A DNA stretch of 64,000 nucleotides, taken from NCBI RefSeq assembly GCF_021228295.1, contig NZ_JAJQPD010000002.1, positions 62,001-126,000 of the forward strand. Reading direction: 5' to 3'. The translations under genes and the position numbers were made by a program. Source of the DNA: Agromyces humatus. Its GTDB lineage: Bacteria; Actinomycetota; Actinomycetes; Actinomycetales; Microbacteriaceae. Shown in pieces: positions 1 to 11,802 of this stretch; position 1 is the first letter of the stretch, and every line of letters starts with the position of its first letter. The notes beneath the pieces are model-generated. The model did no database searches. It was not told the DNA's origin and was given only the letters and a program-made list of their open reading frames with translations.

Positions 1-1175
1 CGGGAGATGTCGATGCCGAGTTCACGATCCAATCGATCTCCAAGCCGTTCGTATACGCGTTGGCGCTCGCCGACTCTGGGTTCGATGCCGTGCTCGGGAA
101 AGTCGGTGTCGAGCCGTCGGGAGAGGCGTTCAACCAGATTTCCCTGGAGGAGGGCACCGGACGCCCGTTCAACCCGATGATCAACGCTGGCGCGATCACC
201 GTTCACTCGCTCGTCAGATCGGAGCAACTGGCGCCGGATGAGCGCGTGGCGCGTGTCGTCCGTGGCCTCTCGGCTTTCGCCGGGCGTCCGCTGGGGGTAG
301 ATGAGGCGGTGTGCGCGTCGGAGATGGAGAACGCGCATCGCAATCTCGCGATTGCGCACATGCTGCGCAGCCACGACATCCTGACCGAGGATCCGAGGAT
401 TGTGGTCGACGGGTACATCAGGCAGTGCTCAGTGCTTGTCACCACGCGAGATCTCGCCATGATGGCGGCCACGTTGGCGAACCGGGGCGTCAACCCTCTC
501 ACCGGCGAGCAGGTTGTCGCCGAACGGGTGGTGCGGCAGGTGCTGAGCGTCTTGAGTACCTGCGGAATGTACGACGCCGCCGGCGACTGGGCGACCCAGG
601 TCGGCATTCCGGCCAAGAGCGGTGTGTCTGGGGGGCTCATCGGCGCGCTGCCCGGCCAGATCGGCGTCGCGACCTTCTCACCGCGGCTGGACTCCCACGG
701 GAACAGCGTTCGGGGCGTGTCGCTGTTCGAACGCTTCTCGACCGATATGGGGCTGCACGTGATGGAGGTTCCGGCCGCCGCGCGCGCAATCGTGCGGTCC
801 AACCACGTCGCCGGAAGCGGGCTGCGAGAGGTCCGCGTTCTCCAACTGCATGGCGGGATCCGCTTCGCCGGAGCCGAGCGCATCGACCGTGAAGTCGTGG
901 ACACCGCGCCCTCGGAACCCCGGGTGGTCTTCGATCTCACGATGGTCTCATCGATCGACGATGTGGCGCGACGAATGCTGCTCGAGGTCGCGCGTCGACT
1001 CAGGGTGGAAGGTCGAGAGGTCTACCTCGTCGACCCGGAGGCGATGATCCCTGATCCGGATCCCGGCGACGGCGGCCGGTTCGAGGTCGTGGACGACCTC
1101 GACCAGGCAGTGAGCCTGCCGCACGAAGTGGTCGCGCGCAACGGACGGCCCGGGGCAAGGGAGTGGAACCCATGA
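1..1175 (+). CDS. glsA: Glutaminase with C-terminal STAS domain (5' partial)
   Basis: The gene enters from the left edge; the first complete codon in frame is at base 3. The product deaminates glutamine to glutamate and ammonia in the cytoplasm. Visible family features are the serine-beta-lactamase-like S-I-S-K motif (QSISKPF) with the nucleophilic Ser, then N-Q-I-S-L-E, a NPMINAGAI segment, YIRQCS, and the late KSGVSGG motif. The last ~110 residues (from VRVLQLHGGIRF) form a STAS domain, as in the longer glutaminases of actinobacteria. The stop lies 143 bases before the likely start of the MFS gene. N-terminal length cannot be judged. Confidence 0.9.
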   Translation, partial: GDVDAEFTIQSISKPFVYALALADSGFDAVLGKVGVEPSGEAFNQISLEEGTGRPFNPMINAGAITVHSLVRSEQLAPDERVARVVRGLSAFAGRPLGVDEAVCASEMENAHRNLAIAHMLRSHDILTEDPRIVVDGYIRQCSVLVTTRDLAMMAATLANRGVNPLTGEQVVAERVVRQVLSVLSTCGMYDAAGDWATQVGIPAKSGVSGGLIGALPGQIGVATFSPRLDSHGNSVRGVSLFERFSTDMGLHVMEVPAAARAIVRSNHVAGSGLREVRVLQLHGGIRFAGAERIDREVVDTAPSEPRVVFDLTMVSSIDDVARRMLLEVARRLRVEGREVYLVDPEAMIPDPDPGDGGRFEVVDDLDQAVSLPHEVVARNGRPGAREWNP

Positions 1176-1318
1176 ACGAGGAGCGATTGACCCGAGTGCG
1201 CTCATCGGAGAACCTGAGCGCCACAGAGTCAAGAGGGCGACGCACCACGGCATCAGACCACTCACCAAACGATCGGCCGACGACTACCCGGGCTCGGGCC
1301 AATAGCCCACGAGGAATC

Positions 1319-2872
1319 ATGAATGATCCTCCTCCCAAGGCCACCGCCAAGAGCTGGGTCGGTCTTGCCGTGCTGGTCCTGCCCCTGCTGCTGATCACTA
1401 TCGACGGCACTGTCTTGATCCTGGGGCTGCCCGCGATCTCCGCGGAGCTGAGCCCCACGGGTGTCGAGCAGCTGTGGATGATCGACATCTACTCGCTCGT
1501 TCTCGCCGGTTTGCTCGTGGCGATGAGTGCTGTGGGCGATCGGTTCGGTCGGCGGCGGAACCTGCTCATCGGCGCGGTACTCTTCACGATCGCATCCGTG
1601 GCGGGCGCGTTGGCGACAGCGCCGTGGATGCTGATCGGCGCTCGTGCACTGCTGGGCGTGGGCGGTGCGATCATGATGCCCTCGACGCTGTCACTGGTCC
1701 GGAACATGTTCCTCGACCGGCAGCAGCGCCGCTACGCGATGGCAGTGTGGGCGGCGATGGCGTCGGTCGGCGCGGCAGTCGGGCCGATCATCGGCGGCTG
1801 GGTCATCGAGACGTTCAGCTGGCAGGCGGCGTTCTTGATGAATATCCCCGTCATGCTGCTTCTGCTGATCCTCGGACCGCCCCTGCTCCCCGAGAGCCGC
1901 AACCCCGATCTGCACAAGATCGACATTCTCAGCGTTGTACTCTCCTTCGTCGGCATGATCGGCGTGGTCTACGCCATCAAGACCCTCACCGGCGGCAAGG
2001 ATATCGCCCTCGGGATCGCTGCCCTCATCGTCGGCCTGATCACGGTCGCCCTGTTCGTTCGAAGGCAGCTCACGCTCCCCACCCCGCTCCTGGAGGTCAG
2101 GCTGTTCAAGGTGCGATACTTCCGCGGCGCTGTCATCGCGGACCTCCTGTCGATCTTCGCGATGGTCGGTGCGTTGGTGGCGCTCATCCAGTACCTCCAG
2201 CTCGTGCTCGGCCTCAACCCGCTCGAGGCGTCCATCTGGCTGATACCCCAGGCGATCCTCGCCGCCACCGCCGCGTTCCTCGCGGCAGCGTTGGTCAAGC
2301 GTGTCCTCCCGGCCTACGTGATCGCCGCCGGGCTCCTGATCTCCGCAATCGGATTCGGGCTGACCCTCTTGCTGTCCCCGACATCGAGCCCAGCCCTGAT
2401 CGCAACCTCGCTCGCCCTGGTCTCGCTGGGCGCGGGCATGGGATTGGCCCTGAGCAACGACATCATCATGAGTTCCGTCATACCCGAACGTGCCGGACAA
2501 GCCGCCGCGACCTCAGAAACTGCATACGAGATCGGCACGACGTTGGGCACGGCGGTGCTGGGAGGGGTGCTCGTGGCCTGGTACACCAGGGTCGTCACCG
2601 TAGGAGCCGATGCGCTCGATCCGACCGCGGGCCTCGCCGAACGGGCATCCTCGACGATGGCGGAGGCCCTGTTGGTAGCCGCCGAAATCGGCGGCAGCAC
2701 CGGAACCGCCATCCTCGAGGTCGCCAAAGATGCGTTCACCGAAGCGATCGCCATCACCGGCATCGCCGGTGCAGGAATCATGGTCCTCACCGCGATCTGG
2801 GTCCTCATCACGCTCCGAGGCGCAGCTGCGAACAAGGACCTCGCCGCAGAGCACGAGCACCAACTCCGATGA
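1319..2872 (+). CDS. MFS transporter, DHA2 family (14 TM), multidrug-efflux type
   Basis: Proton-driven drug or metabolite exporter of the EmrB/QacA (DHA2) branch in the cytoplasmic membrane. The sequence has about 14 hydrophobic segments, a D-R-F-G-R-R loop between TM2 and TM3, and a GAVGPIIGG-type antiporter motif C in TM5 (VGAAVGPIIGGWV). An upstream in-frame extension exists, but I chose the ATG at 1319 because it is preceded by GAGGAA and the protein then starts directly before TM1, giving about 517 residues, normal for the family. Substrate cannot be told from sequence. Confidence 0.88.
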   Translation: MNDPPPKATAKSWVGLAVLVLPLLLITIDGTVLILGLPAISAELSPTGVEQLWMIDIYSLVLAGLLVAMSAVGDRFGRRRNLLIGAVLFTIASVAGALATAPWMLIGARALLGVGGAIMMPSTLSLVRNMFLDRQQRRYAMAVWAAMASVGAAVGPIIGGWVIETFSWQAAFLMNIPVMLLLLILGPPLLPESRNPDLHKIDILSVVLSFVGMIGVVYAIKTLTGGKDIALGIAALIVGLITVALFVRRQLTLPTPLLEVRLFKVRYFRGAVIADLLSIFAMVGALVALIQYLQLVLGLNPLEASIWLIPQAILAATAAFLAAALVKRVLPAYVIAAGLLISAIGFGLTLLLSPTSSPALIATSLALVSLGAGMGLALSNDIIMSSVIPERAGQAAATSETAYEIGTTLGTAVLGGVLVAWYTRVVTVGADALDPTAGLAERASSTMAEALLVAAEIGGSTGTAILEVAKDAFTEAIAITGIAGAGIMVLTAIWVLITLRGAAANKDLAAEHEHQLR

Positions 2873-3154
2873 CTCCGTCATCGAGTTCACGCCTGCACCG
2901 ACGGGCAGTGGACGCAGGGCTCGAGTTCTGGGAAAGCTTCCACGAGGAGACCGCCGAGGTAGCACCGTGTCGGCTCAGATCGGCCTGCTCCGACGTGCGC
3001 GGTCTGGCCGGCGGACTCGAGAATGCCGGACCTGGACGACAGTCTCCCGAGACCTTCGCGCGCAGGCTCCCCAACTTGACCTGGTCCCGGGAACACGGTG
3101 TGGGCTTGCGTAGCGGCATTCGACGCACACGGATCCAGGAAGGAAAACAGACCG

Positions 3155-3844
3155 ATGGTATTCGACCACTCACCACGCACATCCATGACTGACGCCCCTC
3201 CCAAGGCGTCAGCCGACCGCGTGCCCGTCTGGCGACGACCCTTCCGAGTCATCCGCCAGCACATGCGCGCCTATCTCATCATCAACGCGGCCGCCTACGG
3301 CCTCTTCATCATCGGGTTCGTGATCGGACTCATCTTCCCCGATCTCAGCGCGTCGCGCGCCGCGTCCCTGGAGGACGACGGCACTGGCGAGCTGGTCCGC
3401 TGGCTCGTCAACACCCCGCCGCTGTTCGCGCTCACGATTCTGGCGGTCAACCTCTTCCGGCTCAGCCTGCTGACCATCGTGCTGCCGTCGGTCATCGTGC
3501 CCTTCGCCGGCCTCGCGTTCTTCGCCTATTGGTCGGTCGAGACCGGCATCACGCTCGTTCCAGCCTCCCCCCAGGGGTGGGTCGCGCTCATTCCGCACTC
3601 GCTGACCCTCATCATCGAGTTCCAGGCCTACGTTCTCCTCCTGCTCGGCGTGTATCTTCTGGGCAGGCACTGGCTCTTCCCCCGCACCATCGGTGCGAAG
3701 AACCGACGCCAAGGCTATGTCCGAGGCCTGCAGCGGATTGGCCTGCTGGCGTTGCCGGCGCTCGCGTTGCTCGTTGTCGGCGCGGTGTGGGAGGCGTACT
3801 CTCTGCGATACTTCGTGTACCCGCTCAGCCAGCTACTCCTCTAA
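3155..3844 (+). CDS. SpoIIM-like (stage II sporulation protein M family) integral membrane protein
   Basis: About 229 residues with roughly five membrane segments. The pattern of an N-terminal helix with conserved glycines (YGLFIIGFVIGL), a charged periplasmic stretch, an FAGLAFFAYWSVETG segment and a late IPHSLTLIIEFQAY helix resembles the SpoIIM/DUF95 family, whose late segment carries P-H-G...E. The start at 3155 is chosen for the AAGGAAAA site just upstream; an internal ATG at 3185 is also possible. Role unknown in a non-sporulating organism. Family call is by pattern only. Confidence 0.6.
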   Translation: MVFDHSPRTSMTDAPPKASADRVPVWRRPFRVIRQHMRAYLIINAAAYGLFIIGFVIGLIFPDLSASRAASLEDDGTGELVRWLVNTPPLFALTILAVNLFRLSLLTIVLPSVIVPFAGLAFFAYWSVETGITLVPASPQGWVALIPHSLTLIIEFQAYVLLLLGVYLLGRHWLFPRTIGAKNRRQGYVRGLQRIGLLALPALALLVVGAVWEAYSLRYFVYPLSQLLL

Positions 3845-3891
3845 CCCTCATCGGCAGTCACGCACCGTGGCCGTGGCCGTCGCCGGTCGAG

Positions 3892-6861
<2,970 letters not shown>

Positions 6862-6947
6862 CCTTGTTCTGAGAACACGGTTTCTACTGGGCAGAGAGCC
6901 GCGATCGTTCACCATTCGCGACCTCCACACGCAAAGGAATCGCCACC

Positions 6948-7532
6948 ATGAATCCCATTCAAGAACTCATCACCAACTTCCAGAATCTCGTGACCCAAGT
7001 GCCAGAGATCATCCAGCCCTTCATCGTGATGCTCGCCGGCACGATCCCCTTCATCGAGGGAGAGTTGGCGTCCATGATCGGCATCGTCGGCGGCCTGAAC
7101 CCCATCGTCGCAGCCATCGCCGCAGCCGCGGGGAACTTCCTCAGCGTGCTCCTCGTGGTACTCCTCACCTCGCGGGCCCGCTCCGCCGTCGTGAGCCGCA
7201 GCAGTGTCCGCGTCGCGGCCACCGTTGGCGCTGAGGGGGCTCCGCCATTCGCGGACGACGAGAGCGCTCCGGCGTTTATGGAGACGGCACCCGCCAAGCC
7301 CGAGTCAAAGGGTCGTCAGCGACTCAAGAAGTGGCTCACCCGCTACGGAGTGCCCGGCGCCAGCATCCTCGGCCCCCTCGCGATCCCGACCCAGTTCACC
7401 TCCGCCTTCCTCGTCGCCGGTGGTACATCCCGAGCTTGGGTGCTGCTCTGGCAGGCGGTTGCGATCATCCTCTGGACGACCGTGACCACCGTGTCGGCCT
7501 GGGCCGCGCTCACCTTCGTCGTCGGGGTCTGA
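6948..7532 (+). CDS. Small multidrug export protein family membrane protein
   Basis: A 194-residue polytopic membrane protein. It has an N-terminal helix pair with P-F-I-E-G-E-L-A around residues 35-42 and a second half with YGVPGASILGPLAIPTQF, the arrangement of the Sm_multidrug_ex family (PF06695). Between them is a ~45-residue polar loop (after LTSRARSAVV) that is long for the family. The start at 6948 follows an AAAGGAAT site. Transport function in this family rests on weak annotation, so the substrate is unknown. Confidence 0.7.
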   Translation: MNPIQELITNFQNLVTQVPEIIQPFIVMLAGTIPFIEGELASMIGIVGGLNPIVAAIAAAAGNFLSVLLVVLLTSRARSAVVSRSSVRVAATVGAEGAPPFADDESAPAFMETAPAKPESKGRQRLKKWLTRYGVPGASILGPLAIPTQFTSAFLVAGGTSRAWVLLWQAVAIILWTTVTTVSAWAALTFVVGV

Positions 7533-7771
7533 GGCACAAGCGAGGAACGACCGATGACGCAGCAGCCTGATGAACCCCTTGCCACCCGCTCGTCGAAGGC
7601 GCAGAGCCGACGCCCCGGGTCGCAGCACTCGCAGCACTCGTCTCCGGATGCGGCACGCTCCCGCAGTTCGATCGGAACATCCTCTGGAACTCATCCTTCG
7701 CCACCCGCGCCCAAGAACTTCAATTCGGCAACTGGGGTGCCGGTGCGGCGGCCGAGGCGGTCACGCGCACC

Positions 7772-8413
7772 GTGGCACGCAACGAGATGGTGAAGCCCGG
7801 AGACGGCCACGCCCTGCCGCGCTATCGCTGGTGGCAGCTGTTCTCGCGCTCCCTGTTTCATCTGTACCTCCCTGGCGAGAGAGGCGCACCCGAGACCTGG
7901 TCCGTCGATGTCCGGCACGGAGGTGATTCGGACGGCGAGGTGCGCGCGCAGCTCTATCGTGACGGTGTCAACCAAGCCAGATCGAAGCTCCCTGCAGCGT
8001 TCGTGGTGCCGGGTGGCACCATTGAGGTTGCGGTCAGCGGCTTCGGGCTGAAGCGCTGCCACTACGTCATGCACGACGGGTCGGAGCGGCAGCTCGTGCC
8101 CGATCCTGCCTCGGCCGAGGGGCGGCGTGCCCACCTGAAACGGACCAACCCGGCGCTGAGCCGTGCCGTCGGCATTGCATCGGTGATCGTGCTCGTCGTC
8201 GCCCTGGTGCTCGGCGTGCCGCAGCTCATCCAGCAGATCACGCAGCTCCCGCTCATCGCGGAGAGCGTCGGCACGTTCACCAGCCCCTTCCACCTCCCGG
8301 CGTGGGCGAACATCTCGCTCCTGGTGGCAACGCTGGTCGCGAGCACCGAGCGTGCACTCCGGCTGCGCTACAACGGGATCCTCGACGGCGGCCTCTTCGA
8401 CGGTGGTGACTGA
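7772..8413 (+). CDS. Hypothetical membrane-anchored protein; 5' end probably frameshifted
   Basis: At least 213 residues with no function I recognise. It has a soluble basic N-terminal part (RYRWWQLFSRSLFHLYLPGE), then two C-terminal hydrophobic segments (VGIASVIVLVVALVLGV and ISLLVATLVA). The GTG at 7772 is the first usable start in this frame, but convincing protein continues upstream in the same frame as SGCGTLPQFDRNILWNSS, then FATRAQELQFGNWGAG, until an in-frame TGA near 7570 without any start codon. An ATG at 7554 with a good ribosome site opens in another frame (MTQQPDEPLATR), so one base was probably lost near 7592. The true product would be about 286 residues. Confidence 0.6.
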   Translation: MARNEMVKPGDGHALPRYRWWQLFSRSLFHLYLPGERGAPETWSVDVRHGGDSDGEVRAQLYRDGVNQARSKLPAAFVVPGGTIEVAVSGFGLKRCHYVMHDGSERQLVPDPASAEGRRAHLKRTNPALSRAVGIASVIVLVVALVLGVPQLIQQITQLPLIAESVGTFTSPFHLPAWANISLLVATLVASTERALRLRYNGILDGGLFDGGD

Positions 8414-8475
8414 AGAACCGACCGCGTGACTCCCCGGAATCGCCCGAGATACCGCTGAACGCGATGGAGAAGATT

Positions 8476-9420
8476 ATGAGCACAGATACGTCGGCACAAG
8501 GCAGGGTCTGGCCCCAGCTGAGAGTCGAGGACTGGACAGCTACCCGCGATACTCTGCACATGTGGACCCAGATCGTGGGCAAGGTGCGGCTCGTGCACGC
8601 GCCGTTGGTCAACCACTGGTGGCACGTGACCCTCTATGTCACTCCGCGTGGGCTGAGCACCGGCAGCATCCCCGCCGGGCGCCGGCTGTTCGATCTCGAG
8701 TTCGACTTCATCGACCATCAGCTCCGCCTCCGGAACAACGACGGCGACGTTCGAACCGTCCGGCTGGAGGCGAAGCCGGTGGCGGAGTTCCACTCGCAGA
8801 CGCTGCAAGCGCTGCGCGAGCTGGGCATCGAGGCAGAGATCTCATCCGGGCCGAACGAGGTGGACCCCGCGATCCCGTTTGCCGAGGACACCGAGCATGC
8901 CTCCTACGACCGCGCTGCGGCGCGCCTGTTCTGGGAGCAGCTGACGCGGGCGCACCGGGTGATGGAGGAGTTTCGGTCTCACTTCGTCGGCAAGGTCAGC
9001 CCGGTTCACTTCTTCTGGGGGTCGATGGATCTTGCCTGCACACGGTTTTCCGGCCGGAGGGCGCCCGAGCATCCCGGGGGCGCCCCGAATGTGGGCGATT
9101 GGGTGATGGTTGAGGGCTACTCGCAGGAGCTCTTCAGCTGCGGGTTTTGGCCCGGCGGCGGAGAGGAAGGCGCGTTCTACGCATATGCGTACCCGGAACC
9201 CGATGGTTTCGCCGTCTACCCAGTCGGCCCCGAATCTGCCTACTACAGTGCTGAGAACGGCCAGTTTCTGTTGCCCTACGAAGCCGTGGCCGCGGCTGAG
9301 GACCCCGACCAAACAGTACTGGAGTTCCTGCACGCCGCCTATCGGGCCGCCGCCGAACACGGCGATTGGGACCGAGATGCGCTCGAAGACGACCCTGACC
9401 GGTGGAACCACGTCCGCTAG
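8476..9420 (+). CDS. DUF5996 family protein
   Basis: A soluble 314-residue protein matching the DUF5996 family in length and landmarks: an early W-P-Q-L...W...RDTLHMW segment, LVNHWWHVTLYVT, a central FWEQLTRAHRVMEEF, and a late FFWGSMDLACTRFSGR. Aromatic residues are unusually frequent. The start at 8476 is preferred over the in-frame ATG at 8464 because GGAGAAG sits just upstream of 8476. Biochemical function is unknown. No partner is evident; the VOC gene follows 55 bases later and may be co-transcribed. Confidence 0.8.
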   Translation: MSTDTSAQGRVWPQLRVEDWTATRDTLHMWTQIVGKVRLVHAPLVNHWWHVTLYVTPRGLSTGSIPAGRRLFDLEFDFIDHQLRLRNNDGDVRTVRLEAKPVAEFHSQTLQALRELGIEAEISSGPNEVDPAIPFAEDTEHASYDRAAARLFWEQLTRAHRVMEEFRSHFVGKVSPVHFFWGSMDLACTRFSGRRAPEHPGGAPNVGDWVMVEGYSQELFSCGFWPGGGEEGAFYAYAYPEPDGFAVYPVGPESAYYSAENGQFLLPYEAVAAAEDPDQTVLEFLHAAYRAAAEHGDWDRDALEDDPDRWNHVR

Positions 9421-9475
9421 GTCACGACAGCCACGACCGCGACAACCGAGATGCAATCAATTAGGGAGCAGACCG

Positions 9476-9931
9476 ATGACAACCCACGACAACCTTCCGG
9501 CCCCCGTCGAAGGGATGGTCCTGACCCACTTCATCACCGTCCGCGACGTCGCCACCTCCCGAGACTTCTACGCTGACGTCTTCGGCGGCGAGGTCGTGTT
9601 GGAGGAGAATCCGGCGATTGTGAAGATCGCGGGTAGCTGGATCATTATGAACCCCGGCGGTGGCCCCACCCCGGACAAGCCGGGAATCACCTTGACAGCC
9701 CCGGAACCGGGCGACCCGGTGTCCAGCTTCCTCAATGTCCGCGTCGCCGACATCGCCGCATTTTATGCGCACGCCGTCGGCAAAGGTGCGGAGTTCCTCA
9801 CCGAGCCAATCGATCGCAAAGCCGAACTGCGATGCTACCTGCGCGACCCCGACGGGTACCTCATCGAGATCGGCCAGGCCACAGGCATGCTCCACGGCGT
9901 TTACGCCGACCGACAGGCTCATGCTGACTGA
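9476..9931 (+). CDS. VOC (glyoxalase/bleomycin resistance) family protein
   Basis: About 151 residues forming a single vicinal-oxygen-chelate unit of two beta-alpha-beta-beta-beta repeats. The first begins LTHFITVRDVATSRDFY with a candidate metal His. The second ends CYLRDPDGYLIEIGQA with the usual D-P-D-G-x-x-I-E-I and its metal Glu. The start is the ATG at 9476, preceded by AGGGAGCA; a longer open frame upstream overlaps the DUF5996 gene and is rejected. Substrate unknown; VOC proteins of this size are often lactoylglutathione-lyase-like or resistance proteins. Confidence 0.85.
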   Translation: MTTHDNLPAPVEGMVLTHFITVRDVATSRDFYADVFGGEVVLEENPAIVKIAGSWIIMNPGGGPTPDKPGITLTAPEPGDPVSSFLNVRVADIAAFYAHAVGKGAEFLTEPIDRKAELRCYLRDPDGYLIEIGQATGMLHGVYADRQAHAD

Positions 9932-9985
9932 GAGCCCCGCACCGTGACGACGAGCATCACCCATCCCAGACGAAGGGTAGACCTC

Positions 9986-10377
9986 ATGAGCGATGACCAC
10001 AGCCGCGACCGATCCAGTGAAGCCGCCGAATTGGGATGCGCCGCACTGGTGGACGCCATGGGCCGGATCCACTCGCATCGAGCCCATCTTTTCCCTCACC
10101 AGTCCCGATCCGACCCGTCCGCTGTTCGGACCGGCTGTCACCATCGCTTACTTGCCTTACCTCGACGACCACCCGCAGACCGACTTCGCCCGCCGCTTCT
10201 CTGAAGCCGTCGGGTCAGTTCGCGCAGGGGCGGGTGCTGATACGCTCCAGCGGCGGATATGCCGACGCGTCTATGGATGGGGCATCAAGCTTTCCCGCGG
10301 CGAGTACCAACACATCGCCGGGGTACTTCGACGCAGGTGAGCGGATCGAGGCCTTTCGCGCGTGTGGAGTGCGCGGC
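9986..10377 (+). pseudogene. RraA-like family protein, multiply frameshifted
   Basis: The ATG at 9986 follows GAAGGGTAG and opens MSDDHSRDRSSEAAELGCAA then LVDAMGRIHSHRAHLF. The match to RraA-like proteins then moves to another frame at the T4 run near 10089 (SLTSPDPTRPLFGPAV, TIAYLPYLDDHP). It moves again near 10212 (GRVLIRSSGGYADAS), near 10276 (GIKLSRGEYQHIAGVL) and near 10330 (DAGERIEAFRACG). At least four indels in about 390 bases and a missing C-terminal part mean no product. RraA-like proteins include aldolases and regulators of RNase E. It is not a copy of the intact RraA-like gene at 32.2 kb, which differs in sequence. Confidence 0.72.
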
Positions 10378-10556
10378 ATCGTGCGCTTCGGTCGTGGACG
10401 TTCAGACGTCGGCCGGCTTGCGGACGGGCGCAATAGGCGCTGCGGCCAGTTTGCCTGCACCGTTCCCCGGCTCAGGACTGAGCGCCTCGGCCACCGGTCA
10501 GCACGTCGCGCTGCGCGGCCCAGGTGGCGAGCCGGGGTCGTCCCTAAACTGAGCCG

Positions 10557-11615
10557 ATGAGGAAGTGGGTGGTACTGGCATCGGCGGCATTGGGGCTTGC
10601 CGGACTCGCTGTGCTTCTGGCCTTGCGGGGGCACCGTCTGCCGCCCGGCACCGAGAGAACGATTGCCCGCATCCGCGCCGGCCCCGTGGCGGGAGTCGTC
10701 ACCGGCAAGTCGGGGTACGCGCAGTCCGGCGGGGTCCGGATCTGGTACGAGTCCATCCCTCCTGTCGGTACGGAGAAGGGTGTCGTACTGCTCAACATCG
10801 CACTCGGTGTCGGCTCGCTGTTCTGGCCGCCCGCGTTCCTGCGTGCCTTGTCTGCGGCGGGATACCGAGTGGTCAGATTCGACCAGCGGGGTACCGGCGC
10901 ATCGAGTTGGATGACGGGTTGGAGCCGAAAGCAACCGTACTCGCTGATCGACATGGCAGGCGATGCGATCGCTGTCCTCGACGAGCTTCGCATCGATGGC
11001 GCTCACGTGCTCGGGCTCTCTCTCGGAGGTTTCATCGCCCAAGAGGTCGCGATCGAGTACCCCGAGCGGGTCCGGTCGCTCACCCTCATGTCGACATCGG
11101 CGGATCCGACCGACACCTCCATGCCCGGACCACGGACCTGGCCGCTGGTCCGATCTGCGTTCGGGGGCCTGCCGCTGCTGCGGTACCGCTTGCTCGGCGG
11201 CGAGACGAACCTTGTGAAGGAGATGCTCGCGGGGCTGGTCGCGCAAGGCGGGGACGAGCCTGTCGATGTGGAGGAGTGGACCAGGATCGTGCTCTACGAC
11301 CTGCGCGAACGGAACGGCCTCAACCTCGGTGCACTGCGGCAGCACCAGGCTGCTGTCGCTGTTACCCGCTCCCGATATCCGCTTCTGGGCACGATCACGG
11401 TACCCACCCTCGTGATACACGGGACCGCCGACGCGTTCTTGCCGATCGCCCACGGACACCGACTCGCTGCAGCGATCCCTTCCGCCTGCGGCCTTTGGCT
11501 GGAAGACGCTGGTCACCCGTTCCCATATCCGAACATGAGCGAGGTGGTGACGGCGATCACGAACCACCTCGATGCCAGCCGTTCCCGCGCTCCGGACCGT
11601 CAGGCGCATTTGTGA
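10557..11615 (+). CDS. Alpha/beta hydrolase with N-terminal membrane anchor or signal
   Basis: A 352-residue serine hydrolase. Residues ~4-22 form a hydrophobic segment (VVLASAALGLAGLAVLLAL), so the enzyme is probably membrane-tethered or exported. The catalytic set is visible: nucleophile elbow G-L-S-L-G-G, acid in HGTADAFLP, and His in EDAGHPFP. An RFDQRGTGAS motif follows strand 4. The start at 10557 is an ATG downstream of the decayed RraA-like gene; a 187-base gap precedes the peptidase gene. Substrate not assignable (esterase, lipase or haloperoxidase-like). Confidence 0.85.
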   Translation: MRKWVVLASAALGLAGLAVLLALRGHRLPPGTERTIARIRAGPVAGVVTGKSGYAQSGGVRIWYESIPPVGTEKGVVLLNIALGVGSLFWPPAFLRALSAAGYRVVRFDQRGTGASSWMTGWSRKQPYSLIDMAGDAIAVLDELRIDGAHVLGLSLGGFIAQEVAIEYPERVRSLTLMSTSADPTDTSMPGPRTWPLVRSAFGGLPLLRYRLLGGETNLVKEMLAGLVAQGGDEPVDVEEWTRIVLYDLRERNGLNLGALRQHQAAVAVTRSRYPLLGTITVPTLVIHGTADAFLPIAHGHRLAAAIPSACGLWLEDAGHPFPYPNMSEVVTAITNHLDASRSRAPDRQAHL

Positions 11616-11802
11616 TACGTGGAAGACTTCCGTGATTCGATGACCGAGTTCGGCTGCGTGCCATCCGCGGCCAATCGGTTGGCGATGCGCGCCCAACTCG
11701 CGTGCAGGCGTAGATCGGTCGCGCCGCAAACCTCGATCGGAGTAGATTCCAGATCACCCGCGCCGTTCCGGAACGGAAGCGGCCTCAGGCGAGGAGGCTT
11801 CA

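Noticed and set aside
2873-3154. Possible gene between the MFS and SpoIIM-like genes
   Set aside because: Open frames exist on both strands but none has protein-like composition, a ribosome site and a recognisable segment together.
10215-11729. A 504-residue minus-strand frame
   Set aside because: Antisense to the alpha/beta hydrolase with intact catalytic triad; no recognisable domain.
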